From the NCBI RefSeq assembly GCF_001645125.1, contig NZ_LXKA01000360.1, positions 212,401-276,400 of the forward strand: a stretch of DNA of 64,000 bases, given 5' to 3'. Each line of letters starts with the position of its first letter. The stretch's first letter is position 1. Positions 1 to 8,185 of the stretch are shown one piece after another. The position numbers and the translations under genes were made by a program. Source of the DNA: Paraburkholderia ginsengiterrae. GTDB lineage: Bacteria; Pseudomonadota; Gammaproteobacteria; Burkholderiales; Burkholderiaceae. The notes under the pieces are model-generated. The model saw only the letters and a program-made list of their open reading frames with translations. It searched no databases and was not told the DNA's origin.

Positions 1-858
1 GGCGAGTTTGTCGCGTCCTTCGAGTTGCAGCAACATGTCGGCGAGGCTCGTACGCGACACCGGCCCGCCGGTTTCGTTGGCGAGAAACGGCTCGAGCGAG
101 TCGACGTCGATCTGCGTGCTCTCGGCCAGCACGCTGAGCTGGCTGATCAGGTTGCGCAATTGCCGGATGTGGCCTGGCCATGCGTGCTGGCTCAGACGCC
201 GAAGCGCGGCCGGCGAAAACTCGAGCCGGCGCGTGTGCTGCGAGGCGAAGTGATTGACCAGCGCCGGGATGTCCTCGACGCGCTGTTCCAGTCCGGGGAC
301 GGCGAGCACGAAGACCGCGAGCCGGTAAAAGAGGTCCTCGCGGAACAGCCCTTCGCGCGCGAGCTCGCGCAAGTCGCGATGGGTCGCGGCAACAACGCGT
401 CCCGCGAAGTGGAGACTGGTTGACGAACCAATCGGGCGGAAGGTTCGCGTTTCAAGCACACGCAAGAGTTTCGGTTGCAGCGCAAGCGGCAGTTCGCCGA
501 TTTCGTCGAGCAGCAAGGTGCCGGTGCCGACTTGCTGGAGAAGCCCCTGGCGGCTTTCGCCCGCGCCCGTGAAAGCACCTTTGGCGTGCCCGAACAGTTC
601 GGCCTCGACGAGGTTTTCCGGAATCGCTCCGCAGTTCACGTCGACGAACGGCTGATCCTGACGCAGGCTGTGCGCGTGCACGCGACGGGCAACCAGTTCC
701 TTGCCCGATCCGGTCGGCCCGAAAATGAGCAAAGGATGCTCGGTAGGCGCGACCCGGTCGATCATGCGGACCAGTTGACGAAACGCTGGCGCACTGCCTA
801 CGAATGCGCCGGAATCGGGCTTATCGTGAGCAAACGGCGCGACGGGGGTATAACTCAT
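1..858 (-). CDS. sigma-54-dependent activator, 3' end cut by window edge
   Basis: The 286 codons present begin MSYTPVAPF and run off the left edge. An AAA+ sigma-54 interaction domain starts almost at once: Walker A GPTGSGKE at residues 47-54, the sigma-54 contact loop GAFTGA at 94-99, Walker B LLLDEIGE soon after, and an arginine-finger region (FREDLFYRL). Such proteins hydrolyse ATP to open promoters held by sigma-54 polymerase. There is no receiver, GAF or PAS domain in front, only about 16 residues, so this is a PspF-like layout that is either constitutive or controlled in trans. A C-terminal Fis-type helix-turn-helix would lie outside the window. The start is the first ATG of the open frame and no strong ribosome site precedes it. 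The target is not visible here. Confidence 0.9.
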   Translation of the reverse strand, partial: MSYTPVAPFAHDKPDSGAFVGSAPAFRQLVRMIDRVAPTEHPLLIFGPTGSGKELVARRVHAHSLRQDQPFVDVNCGAIPENLVEAELFGHAKGAFTGAGESRQGLLQQVGTGTLLLDEIGELPLALQPKLLRVLETRTFRPIGSSTSLHFAGRVVAATHRDLRELAREGLFREDLFYRLAVFVLAVPGLEQRVEDIPALVNHFASQHTRRLEFSPAALRRLSQHAWPGHIRQLRNLISQLSVLAESTQIDVDSLEPFLANETGGPVSRTSLADMLLQLEGRDKLA

Positions 859-1360
859 CAGGAAGTACGCTCCACACAATTCAATATGATCCGCGCGTGG
901 CGCTACGCGGAAACAGCCGTCGGGAAGACGGCGTTTGTGCATCCATCTGGTGTCTGGCGAAGGCTTCCGGTCGCGTTGCCGGGGCCGTCCGCCGCGAGAA
1001 GAGTCAGAGTATGACGGCTAATTGCGGACATTGTCCTTTCGAAAATTAACCTCGTGACGGCGTATCCGGGATGCCACCGCGGTGGGCTGTGAACAATGTG
1101 TTGTGAGGGCTTGCCGCGATGCTGGGAGTGCGTATGGCCGGTTGATGAAAAGTAACGGTGATATCGGCGGGTAGCGATGATTCTTTAACGGTTCGGGACT
1201 TGGTGCGTGGGCAGCATACGCACCGCGAAAGCGGACATTTCTAATGATCCAGAACCGGACATTTCTATAAAGCTACGACATCTGAAATGTTGATAATTTA
1301 TCTTATGTCAAATTACAAAACCGTTCGCAGACTTCTGTACGAAAACCCACCAGCCCCATA
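859..1360. other. intergenic region, no gene seen
   Basis: About 500 bases upstream of the sigma-54 activator without a convincing coding frame. The part from about 1230 to 1330 is clearly richer in A and T than the surroundings, which fits foreign or mobile DNA. It carries the repeated CGGACATTTCTA motif listed separately. Confidence 0.5.
1232..1267. repeat. two direct copies of CGGACATTTCTA; possible IS end
   Basis: The 12-mer CGGACATTTCTA occurs at 1232-1243 and again at 1256-1267, 24 bp apart. Closely spaced copies of a short motif like this are typical of the terminal repeats of IS21-type elements, and the next feature downstream is a broken recombinase. No transposase gene is present, so this would be an orphan end. 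The IS21 link is from memory of the family and is not proven. Confidence 0.35.
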
Positions 1361-1793
1361 GTGCTCGAGAACCGCAAGGAAGCCGAACGGCTTCTGTTGT
1401 GGTCCGTCGTCCAGATGGACCAGCCGCTTTCGCTGGCGCGTCAGCGCACGCGGCACGCCAAACCGAGGATTACCCGCTACCTGTCGCCCGAGCTCTGGTT
1501 CGAGGTCAAAACCCGGATCCAGAACATGCCAAAGGAAACTGGCCGCGAGCGCGAGCGTTACGCGCGCGTGCGCTGGCTGTTCACCCTGCTCTAGCTCGGT
1601 GGCTTACGGATCACTGAAGTGGGTGAAAACACGATGCGCCGATTCTTCCGCCGTCGGGACGCGAACGGCGACGATCGCAGGTTCGCATATGGCAGACAGG
1701 CAGGTCGGCTTGAGGCTCCTGCGTGACAATCTCGGGCATGCCGACGATCGTCGCCATCGTGAAACCGATGAAAAGCATCGCATTGACTGGTGA
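1361..1793 (+). pseudogene. tyrosine recombinase/integrase relic
   Basis: The frame starting at 1361 reads LENRKEAERLLLWSVV and later RARVRWLFTLL, which matches the middle of Burkholderia tyrosine-type integrases. An in-frame amber stop at 1592-1594 interrupts it, but homology continues past the stop (LGGLRITEVGENTM, the start of the box holding the first catalytic Arg). Around 1670-1700 it moves to another frame, which ends LRDNLGHADDRRHRETDEKH, the typical C-terminal end of the same family. The amino-terminal SAM-like domain and most of the catalytic domain are missing. It cannot be functional. It marks an old integration or rearrangement edge beside the low-oxygen locus. Confidence 0.6.
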
Positions 1794-2426
1794 CCCGGAC
1801 GGCCGACATTTGGCATAAGTTAACGTTGACCACTGATTCGTTCAGCCGCCGTTACCCATCGCGCCGCCGCCAACCGGTTCGAACCGTGCCAAGTATGCTC
1901 TTCGGCTTTCGATACACCTCGGAAGTCAAGATTATTTGATTACCTTGCGCCAAAAGAGCAAGTACGCAGATGCGCAGGATACGGCGAGCAAAATTGCCCA
2001 CATTGGAGCCAAACTGATCAGAACAGCAGTGACGGGTAACATTTGGATTCCTAAAGGCATAACAAAACACGGGTCCGAACAAGCATTCGCCTGCACGGAA
2101 CGGACAGTCTGACCAAACATATTGGTTCCGAGTGGCGATGAATTAATGCTACATCGCTACCTGATGGCAATTCTGTGGCTTCCTGTCGCACTGCCATTGA
2201 TTCATGTCAAGGTTGAGCCACTGCCGAATCGGAAGGCACGGAGTTCTCCATCGTTGACATGTTTGCCCTGCTACGAAATGCGCGCTGCTGGTACTCAAGC
2301 AGCGCCTATCCTTTGAACAACGCGAAGAAGCGGGTGGAACTGCCGACAGCTACAAACGTATGCAAGGCTGGCGCACGACGCCACGATGACGCCCGTTACC
2401 CTCTCAAGACCGTCGATAGTTGTGTC
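1794..2426. other. intergenic region with one doubtful small membrane ORF
   Basis: No recognisable gene. The minus strand at 1932-2120 can encode 62 residues whose last 40 form one hydrophobic segment (MLPVTAVLISLAPMWAILLA), and an internal ATG would give a 42-residue single-span peptide. There is no Shine-Dalgarno sequence in front of either start, so I do not call it a gene. Base composition is lower in GC than in the locus to the right. Confidence 0.3.
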
Positions 2427-2753
2427 ATGAGCCCGGCCATTGTCAACATCACGGCCAGTGAATCGGCCGTCAGCCGTGAGATGACCGGCAAGCTCGTCAC
2501 CCCATTGCGGTCGTTGCAAGAAAGTCAGAAAGATGACAAGGCTTCGTTCGACCGGGCCCCCTGCAGCAACGTGTCGCCTCGCGAAGAGGAAAACCTCGGC
2601 CGTATCGCAAAGGGCCGAACCAACAAGGAAATTGCGCGCGCGATGAACATTGCCGAAACGACGGTCAAGGCCCGCGTGCAGCACATTCCGCGCAAGCGCA
2701 AGCTCGGCTCACGCGTGCAAGCTGCAACTCACGTTGTCGCTCGGGCGTTCTGA
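2427..2753 (+). pseudogene. NarL/FixJ-type regulator, DNA-binding end only
   Basis: From the ATG at 2427 the frame reads a linker (SAVSREMTGKLVTPLRSL) and then a LuxR-type helix-turn-helix: SPREEENLGRIAKGRTNKEI followed by ARAMNIAETTVKARVQHI. This is the C-terminal half of a NarL-family response regulator. The receiver domain with its phosphorylated Asp is absent, and the open frame upstream (from 2259) does not encode one. Several conserved positions are altered (PREEENL where the family has REREVL, and ARVQHIPRK where it has VHVQHILRK), which suggests decay. It might still give a DNA-binding-only peptide, but relic status is more likely. Confidence 0.6.
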
Positions 2754-2769
2754 TATCCCGCACGCCTTC

Positions 2770-3354
2770 CTACCGATTCGCTTCGGGAAGCGTCGCCACG
2801 AACATATCGAAGAGCCTGTCGAAATCGTCTTCGAGCTTTTCGCCATCGAAGGGATCGCGGTTCGCGCCGAACACTTCGTCGAGTTCGCTCCAGTCGGACG
2901 CCGTCAGATATTTCATCGCCGCCGGCAGAATGACTTCTTCCTCCACACTGCGATGATGCTGATAGAAGCTCGCATATTCGTCCACCATCACGCGAAGCGC
3001 AGCGATCGCAGGCGGCCCTTCGAGTTCGTATCGAACAAGTGCGTCTTCGATATTGCGCAAACGGGCATCACCTTGCGCATGCTCGCTGACCAGTGCCGCA
3101 ATGACCTCGTCAAGATCATGGGTTCGCTCACGCAATCGTGCAAACAGGTAACGGTCCTCCTTCGGGTGATGCACCTTCTCGGGATACTCCCGGATGTAGT
3201 AGAGCATTGCCCGAAACACCATCAGCCCAGGTGTTGCCATGCCAGCTTCGCGCAAATGGATGAAATGATTCATCCCCGAGATCACCGTCGTCAACTGCTG
3301 GTGTTCACGCATCATGACCTGAATGGCGTTACGCGCCTGCATCCACGTTCGCAT
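2770..3354 (-). CDS. hemerythrin-domain protein
   Basis: A 194-residue soluble protein with an HHE hemerythrin cation-binding domain. Histidine and acidic ligands are spread over a four-helix pattern (REHQQL, HHPKEDRYLF, EHAQGD, YQHHRSVEEEV). These proteins bind a di-iron centre and handle O2, NO or iron. The start MRTWMQ is chosen over an upstream in-frame ATG because GGAGG lies 7 bases before it. An FNR box 200 bp upstream (3547-3560) with a matching -10 predicts induction at low oxygen. It is a member of the low-oxygen locus. Confidence 0.85.
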   Translation of the reverse strand: MRTWMQARNAIQVMMREHQQLTTVISGMNHFIHLREAGMATPGLMVFRAMLYYIREYPEKVHHPKEDRYLFARLRERTHDLDEVIAALVSEHAQGDARLRNIEDALVRYELEGPPAIAALRVMVDEYASFYQHHRSVEEEVILPAAMKYLTASDWSELDEVFGANRDPFDGEKLEDDFDRLFDMFVATLPEANR

Positions 3355-3546
3355 TCTGATACCTCCGTATGACCGTATCGCCCCCCTTCGAACCTGTCGC
3401 ATCTGCTGGCCACGACTGTCGTCCAGCGTTGCGCACGTTCAGATCCGGTTGCCTGCAGAACACCGCGGGCCTCGGGACATCAATTTCTCGTCTGTCCTTT
3501 CTCTGGGACCGCTACATCTACTATGTGCCGCTCGGGACAACCGAAC

Positions 3547-3560
3547 TTGACACAAATCAA
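3547..3560 (-). promoter_or_regulatory. FNR box for the hemerythrin gene
   Basis: TTGACACAAATCAA differs from the FNR consensus TTGAT-N4-ATCAA at one base. On the minus strand CATAGT (3520-3525) is centred 31 bp downstream and serves as the -10. No -10 fits in the plus direction. Confidence 0.65.
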
Positions 3561-3639
3561 TCCAGTCATCGACTTTTGCAAGCCCAGCTTGCGCACGAAT
3601 TGTCTTGATGTCGCGGGATGACATATCAAGGGCATTGCG

Positions 3640-3672
3640 ATGATCGAGATCAATCCGACTGATCTATGTCAA
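3640..3672 (+). promoter_or_regulatory. tandem FNR boxes for the MBL-fold hydrolase
   Basis: Two boxes lie 19 bp apart centre to centre: ATGATCGAGATCAA (3640-3653, one mismatch) and CTGATCTATGTCAA (3659-3672, two mismatches). The -10-like TCCAAT (3694-3699) is centred 31 bp from the second. The predicted start of transcription is near 3707, leaving a leader of about 36 bases. Confidence 0.65.
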
Positions 3673-3742
3673 TGGCCCGCCAGCCCCTTGCCGTCCAATA
3701 AGAATCGTGCGGAAACGCACGGCTACCCGACGGAGACCGACA

Positions 3743-5107
3743 ATGAAACTGACCTTTCTCGGCGCCAGCGAGACTGTCACCGGCTCGAAGTATTTGCTTG
3801 AGGATACGGGTGTCCGCATCCTCGTCGATTGTGGGCTGTTTCAGGGCGTCAAGAACCTCCGGTTGCGCAACTGGGCTCCCCTGCCCGTTCCCGCCGATTC
3901 GCTCGAGGCTGTGATCCTCACACACGCGCATATAGACCACAGTGGCTACCTTCCGCTGCTCGTACGCAATGGTTTTCGTGGCCCCGTCTATTGCACGCCG
4001 GGAACCGCGGATCTATGCAACATCATGCTGCGCGACAGCGCGCGGCTACAGGAAGAAGAAGCGGACTTCGCGAACCGCCACGGATACTCGAAACACAAAC
4101 CCGCATTGCCGCTCTACACGCTCGACGACGCACAGCGCGCGCTGCAACTGTTCGTACCGCGGGCGTTTGACGAGCCGGTCAATCTGACGCATGGGCTTTG
4201 CTTCCGCTTCCTGCGAGCGGTTCATATTCTCGGCGCAGCCAGCGTGGTTATGTGCCGGAATCACAAAATCCTCGCATTCTCCGGTGACGTGGGTCGACCC
4301 GAGGACCCCATCATGCATGCGCCGACGCGGCTTGTACATGCCGACTATCTCGTCGTCGAATCAACCTACGGTGACCGCCTGCACCCCGACAGCATTCCCG
4401 AGGACGAGCTCGCGCGGATATTCAGCCGCACGTTCGCGAAGGGCGGAATCGTCGTCATGCCGTGCTTCGCGGTGGGACGCGCGCAGGAGATTCTCTACTA
4501 CATTGCAAAGCTCAAGGAAACGGGGCGGATGGCGAATGTGCCCGTCTACCTGGACAGCCCGATGGCAACGAGCGTCACGGAGGTCTACCGCAGACACCTC
4601 AACGAGCATCGGCTGACGGTCTCCGAAGCAAACGCAATCGACAAGGCAGCCATCATGGTTCGAACCGTCGATCAGTCAAAGGAGATTGCGGGACACCACG
4701 GGCCGATGGTGATCATCGCCGGTAGTGGCATGGCAACGGGTGGTCGCGTGCTGCATCACCTGCATCTGTATGCCGACGATCCTCGCAACACGATCGTGCT
4801 CGTGGGCTTCCAGGCGCCGGGCACACGCGGTGCGGCGCTGGCTGCTCACGAACCGTCAATCAAACTGCACGGCGAATACGTGCGCGTGCGTGCAACTGTC
4901 GAGTCGGTCACGTCCCTCTCGGCGCATGCCGATTATCGCGAAATGCTGCAATGGCTATCAGGTCTCGCCGATCCGCCGAAGCGGACTTTTGTAACACATG
5001 GGGAGCCCGCAGCAGCCGATGCAATGCGCAGACGTATTGCGGAAACGTTGGGCTGGCCCTGCGAGGTGCCTGTTTATCAAGAGACCGTGGAACTGGAGGG
5101 GTTATAG
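3743..5107 (+). CDS. MBL-fold beta-CASP hydrolase (RNA-specificity-domain type)
   Basis: A 454-residue protein with the metallo-beta-lactamase Zn motif THAHIDHSG near residue 67, then a beta-CASP region and a C-terminal RMMBL-like part (SAHADYREML). This is the layout of YSH1/CPSF-like exonucleases and RNA-processing enzymes. Bacterial relatives are often annotated as MBL-fold RNA-specificity-domain proteins, and their substrate is not settled. The start MKLTFLGASETVTG is used because CGGAGAC lies just upstream and the fold begins exactly there. It stands alone between FNR-type promoters, so it probably acts under oxygen limitation. Length is normal and all visible metal ligands are intact. 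Confidence 0.88.
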   Translation: MKLTFLGASETVTGSKYLLEDTGVRILVDCGLFQGVKNLRLRNWAPLPVPADSLEAVILTHAHIDHSGYLPLLVRNGFRGPVYCTPGTADLCNIMLRDSARLQEEEADFANRHGYSKHKPALPLYTLDDAQRALQLFVPRAFDEPVNLTHGLCFRFLRAVHILGAASVVMCRNHKILAFSGDVGRPEDPIMHAPTRLVHADYLVVESTYGDRLHPDSIPEDELARIFSRTFAKGGIVVMPCFAVGRAQEILYYIAKLKETGRMANVPVYLDSPMATSVTEVYRRHLNEHRLTVSEANAIDKAAIMVRTVDQSKEIAGHHGPMVIIAGSGMATGGRVLHHLHLYADDPRNTIVLVGFQAPGTRGAALAAHEPSIKLHGEYVRVRATVESVTSLSAHADYREMLQWLSGLADPPKRTFVTHGEPAAADAMRRRIAETLGWPCEVPVYQETVELEGL

Positions 5108-5446
5108 ACCCAATGACGCCTTCAAACGCCCAGTGCTTGACATGGGGCGTCAGATCAGTCGCAGCTCCGCCGCCCGAGCGGCCGCAGCGTGACTATGAGG
5201 CACATCCTCAATGAGAAATGATGAGAGATCGATGTCCGCGATGTGCGCGAGCGACTCCTGCCTCGCTCGCGGTCCAACGATAACAGGGGCGATAAGACCC
5301 GCCCCCGTTGTCATCAGCCGTCATTTGCGGCCGCGAATCTTCGTTCCGCTGCGGGCTCGACCTGAATTAACAGTCCTCGTTGCCCGCACACCTCGCAAGC
5401 TTCGTCGCAACTGCTAATCATTCGTGCCGCCTCAAGCGACGCTGCC
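5108..5446. other. intergenic region, nothing recognised
   Basis: About 340 bases downstream of the MBL-fold gene and beyond the end of the predicted small RNA. No coding frame resembles a known protein and I see no strong hairpin followed by a T run on the plus strand. Confidence 0.4.
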
Positions 5447-5512
5447 AAAAAAAGCCCCTCTCAGACGGCAGGGGTAACTTCCCGCATGGGGGCTTGCGTG
5501 CAGAAAGGCTAT
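5447..5512 (-). ncRNA. candidate FNR-activated small RNA
   Basis: Read leftward, an FNR box (5546-5559) is followed 31 bp later (centre to centre) by the -10 TAGCAT (5519-5524), giving a start near 5512. Only about 65 bases on comes a Rho-independent terminator: stem CCCCT/AGGGG (5470-5474 with 5455-5459), a 10-base loop, one C and seven U (5453-5447). A wider AAGCCCC/GGGGCTT pairing (5489-5495 with 5452-5458) is also possible. There is no open frame between. By position and logic it resembles E. coli FnrS, an sRNA made by FNR in anoxia, although no sequence similarity is claimed. The alternative is that the hairpin ends the K+ channel transcript, whose stop is 196 bp upstream of it, but that would not explain the promoter in between. 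Confidence 0.6.
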
Positions 5513-5545
5513 GGTTTCATGCTAGAACCCGCTGACATTGCAACA

Positions 5546-5559
5546 TTGATCCAGATCAG
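5546..5559 (-). promoter_or_regulatory. FNR box driving the candidate small RNA
   Basis: TTGATCCAGATCAG differs at one base from the consensus. It lies downstream of the K+ channel stop codon, so it cannot serve that gene. The minus-strand -10 TAGCAT fits the 31-bp spacing, while the plus strand has none. Confidence 0.6.
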
Positions 5560-5642
5560 CGGACTACGTTAAGCCTGCCAGACGATCAGGCTCTCAGCAG
5601 GGAGACTTGCCAAGCCTTCGTTGAGCAACTTGCAGAGTTTCC

Positions 5643-6482
5643 TCACGGAGCGTCGCGAGGGCGTAGTTGAACAACGTCATCGCCCCCTCCTCCTGAGATA
5701 TTCAACGCCTTTCGCAACGCGTTGAGCTCCACATGCATCCGGATGATTTCATCGCTCAGACGCTTGATATCGCGATGCATCTCGTGCCGCAGCGCCCGCT
5801 CCTCCTTCCCGATAAACGCCGCAGCGATGCTCGCGAACACGAGCGATAGCATCCCGTAACCCAATAGAACGACGAACGCCGCAAAGACGCGCGACGCAGG
5901 AGTCGTCGGTGCAAAATCACCATATCCGACCGTAGCACCGCTTTTAAAAGCAAGCCATAAACCATCAGCGTAAGAATGCACCCGCGGTTCAAGCCAATAA
6001 AATCCCGCACCTGCCATCGCGAGGACGCACGCCCCTGCGACCAGCAGCCACACCAGACGGTTAGGTGTAAAAAAGCTTCGTAGAGACAGAACAATGCGAA
6101 GCGCCACGAGGCACATGAACGCCATCCGGAGAAACCACTCGGCCGGTTGCCATGGGGTCGCTCCAAAGCCGGCACTGAGCCCAGACCCGATCATGATCAC
6201 CAGGTCGAGTCGGTTATGCGCGAGCCATACCTTTGGCTTTCTGCTCACGTGGTGCATCCAGGTTAGCAACGACGCAAAGCCGGCGAACATGCAAAGGTAC
6301 AGCGTACGTGCAACTGTCAGCGAGAATTGGGCGGTAGCATTCAGTTCAATGTAGAAGGCAGGTATGGCGAGGAAGCTCAACGCGCAAAGCACCCAGCGGA
6401 CGCGGCGCCACGCGCGAATCGCCCGAGGGCCATCGTGCGAGTCCACGCCACCCAGTCCGAAATTGCCGAGCTCGCTGTCCAT
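5643..6482 (-). CDS. two-pore-domain-type potassium channel, Ion_trans_2 family
   Basis: A 279-residue membrane protein. Four hydrophobic segments precede a pore region with the selectivity filter TVGYGDFAP, followed by a last transmembrane helix and a cytoplasmic coiled-coil-like tail (HRDIKRLSDEIIRMHVELNA). The filter identifies a K+ channel, and the layout is that of a voltage-gated-like channel without an evident S4 charge array. I use the ATG at 6482 (MDSELGNFG), and a TTG six codons upstream would also be possible. No RCK or cyclic-nucleotide domain follows. The FNR box at 6611-6624 points at it. Confidence 0.85.
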   Translation of the reverse strand: MDSELGNFGLGGVDSHDGPRAIRAWRRVRWVLCALSFLAIPAFYIELNATAQFSLTVARTLYLCMFAGFASLLTWMHHVSRKPKVWLAHNRLDLVIMIGSGLSAGFGATPWQPAEWFLRMAFMCLVALRIVLSLRSFFTPNRLVWLLVAGACVLAMAGAGFYWLEPRVHSYADGLWLAFKSGATVGYGDFAPTTPASRVFAAFVVLLGYGMLSLVFASIAAAFIGKEERALRHEMHRDIKRLSDEIIRMHVELNALRKALNISGGGGDDVVQLRPRDAP

Positions 6483-6610
6483 GGTTTGATCAGGTGCCAA
6501 ACGAGTTGCCTTCCACTGTGGCAGGTCTACGCGAACTGTCTCCTGTGCGTGACAGGCATACAGGCCAAGGCATCACGCGTTTCAGGCTATCTCAGGTCTC
6601 AGTGCCGTTT

Positions 6611-6624
6611 TTGACGCAGATCAG
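6611..6624 (-). promoter_or_regulatory. FNR box for the K+ channel
   Basis: TTGACGCAGATCAG has two mismatches. TAGCCT (6584-6589, minus strand) is centred 31 bp away and can act as the -10. The leader would be about 95 bases. Confidence 0.5.
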
Positions 6625-6676
6625 GGATACGCCTGACCGCGTTTGCAGTCGTCAAGATTGTCGTGAGCTGCTCTGG

Positions 6677-7237
6677 CTAGCAGGCGAAGAGTTGCGCGCA
6701 TATGGCAGGCGCTTCAGGAACGGGCGGGAATACGTCCCATGATCCACTCCCGTGCCGGAAGAAAATGATGGTCAACGGTCCGCTGGAAATCAACCCTTCC
6801 AGGCGGACATTGCGCACGCGGCTAACCGGATGACGGCCGAGTTGCTCGTGATGCGATTCGACACCGGGTACGTCAGTGGTCGCATGCTCCCACCATTGCT
6901 GCACACGCAGAAAAGTGTCCCGGTAGCACTGAAAAGGCCATATGGCCCACTCGGGTGCCACGAAGCGCGGGTCTGCCAGCGTCTCCTGATCTGTCGCGCC
7001 ATCGGTCTGCTGAGCCGCGGCCCCCATGGCCTCCATCGCGAGATTGAGCCGCTTGCCGGGTGAAACGGCCATATGCAACACCCAGTCGAGCCATGCAAGG
7101 ATCATCGATGCGGGCGACAACCCGCCCGTCAATGCTGCCAAAGCCGCATGCGTCGCTCGATCGCGATCATCGCCATTCGCTCTGCGTAGCGGTGCAACTC
7201 GGCCCCCGTTTTCTCGAACGAGCTCGGGTGAAGTCAT
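6677..7237 (-). pseudogene. phaC: PHA synthase PhaC, truncated N-terminal fragment
   Basis: The first 133 residues match the N-terminal part of class I polyhydroxyalkanoate synthase (PhaC_N: SPASMILAWLDWVLHMAVSP, then FVAPEWAIWPFQCYRDTFL and VPGVESHHEQL). After about nucleotide 6838 similarity stops and an unrelated tail of some 53 residues runs to a stop. The alpha/beta-hydrolase domain with the lipase-like box and the catalytic Cys-Asp-His is missing, so no polymerase activity is possible. Its ATG overlaps the phaB stop (ATGA, 7234-7237), showing the original phaBC operon. A full protein would be about 570-600 residues. Confidence 0.75.
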
Positions 7238-7980
7238 CGCATGTGCATCCCACCGTTGATTGCAATGTCGGCACCGGTGACAAAGGCGGCGTCATCGGAA
7301 CACAGATAAGCGATGAGGCCAGCCACCTCTTCCGGGCGCCCCAGCCGCCCGACGGGAATCTGCGGGAGGATCCTTGTCTGCATGATGTCGTGAGGCACAG
7401 CTTCGACCATCGCGGTCGCCAGATAGCCCGGCGACACTGTGTTCACCGTCACACCGTGCTTCGCGACTTCAAGTGCGAGTGCTTTCGTGAACCCGTGCAC
7501 GCCGGACTTGGCGGCGGAATAGTTGGTTTGTCCGAACGCCCCCCGTGACCCGTTGACCGAGCCGATATTGACGATGCGGCCAAAGCCACGCTCGACCATG
7601 CCCGCAAGCAGCGGTTTGGTCATGTTGAACAGACTGTCGAGGTCGGTGCGCATGACTGCGTCCCAGTCCGTCTTGTTCATCCGCGCAAACGATGCGTCGC
7701 GCGTAACGCCAGCGTTGTTGATCAGTACGTCGACCTTGCCCAGTTCATCGAGCACGCGTTGTGCGCAACGCTCGCACGAATCGAAGTCGGCGACGTCGAC
7801 CTCGTAAGCGCGAAAGTTGCGTCCGGAATCCCGCTCTGTCATGAGCCATGTCGCGACGTGATCGTTGCGCGTCGAGTGAGACATGGCCACAGTCATCCCC
7901 GCGTCGTGAAGAGAACGGCTAATCGCCGCACCGAGCCCACCCATGCCACCTGTTACGAATGCCACACGTGCCGTTCGCAT
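7234..7980 (-). CDS. phaB: acetoacetyl-CoA reductase
   Basis: A 248-residue short-chain dehydrogenase. Glycine-rich NADPH site VTGGMGGLG at the N-terminus, NNAG motif, catalytic Ser in NIGSVNGSRG, and YSAAK with the active Tyr and Lys. It reduces acetoacetyl-CoA to (R)-3-hydroxybutyryl-CoA for polyhydroxybutyrate synthesis and so uses up reducing power when respiration is limited. The start MRTARVAFVTGG has AGGAGG 6 bases upstream, and the longer open frame upstream is not coding. It is first in an operon with the broken phaC and is transcribed from the shared FNR box at 8065-8078. Confidence 0.9.
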   Translation of the reverse strand: MRTARVAFVTGGMGGLGAAISRSLHDAGMTVAMSHSTRNDHVATWLMTERDSGRNFRAYEVDVADFDSCERCAQRVLDELGKVDVLINNAGVTRDASFARMNKTDWDAVMRTDLDSLFNMTKPLLAGMVERGFGRIVNIGSVNGSRGAFGQTNYSAAKSGVHGFTKALALEVAKHGVTVNTVSPGYLATAMVEAVPHDIMQTRILPQIPVGRLGRPEEVAGLIAYLCSDDAAFVTGADIAINGGMHMR

Positions 7981-8064
7981 CTCAGCCTCCTGATGAAATA
8001 TCCGCATTGAGTCGCGCTGCCGTCGTTCGACTGTCTCACTGTATTGGCGGGTCGCAGTTCGCGA

Positions 8065-8078
8065 TTGATCTGCATCAA
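8065..8078. promoter_or_regulatory. perfect FNR box shared by phaB and ackA
   Basis: TTGATCTGCATCAA is a perfect match. It works both ways: TACAGT (8038-8043, minus) for phaB and TAGACT (8100-8105, plus) for ackA are each centred exactly 31 bp from the box centre. Confidence 0.8.
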
Positions 8079-8185
8079 CAGGCTCGCCCGTCTGGCTCAT
8101 AGACTCGAAATCGCACTGTGGTTCGCTCATCAGTTCCATACGAGGCTGACGGGCGTTTTTTCCTGATGTCGCATTGAGGGACGAC

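Noticed and set aside
1932-2120. 62-residue minus-strand ORF with a hydrophobic tail
   Set aside because: No ribosome site at any start and no recognised family. Mentioned only in the intergenic note.
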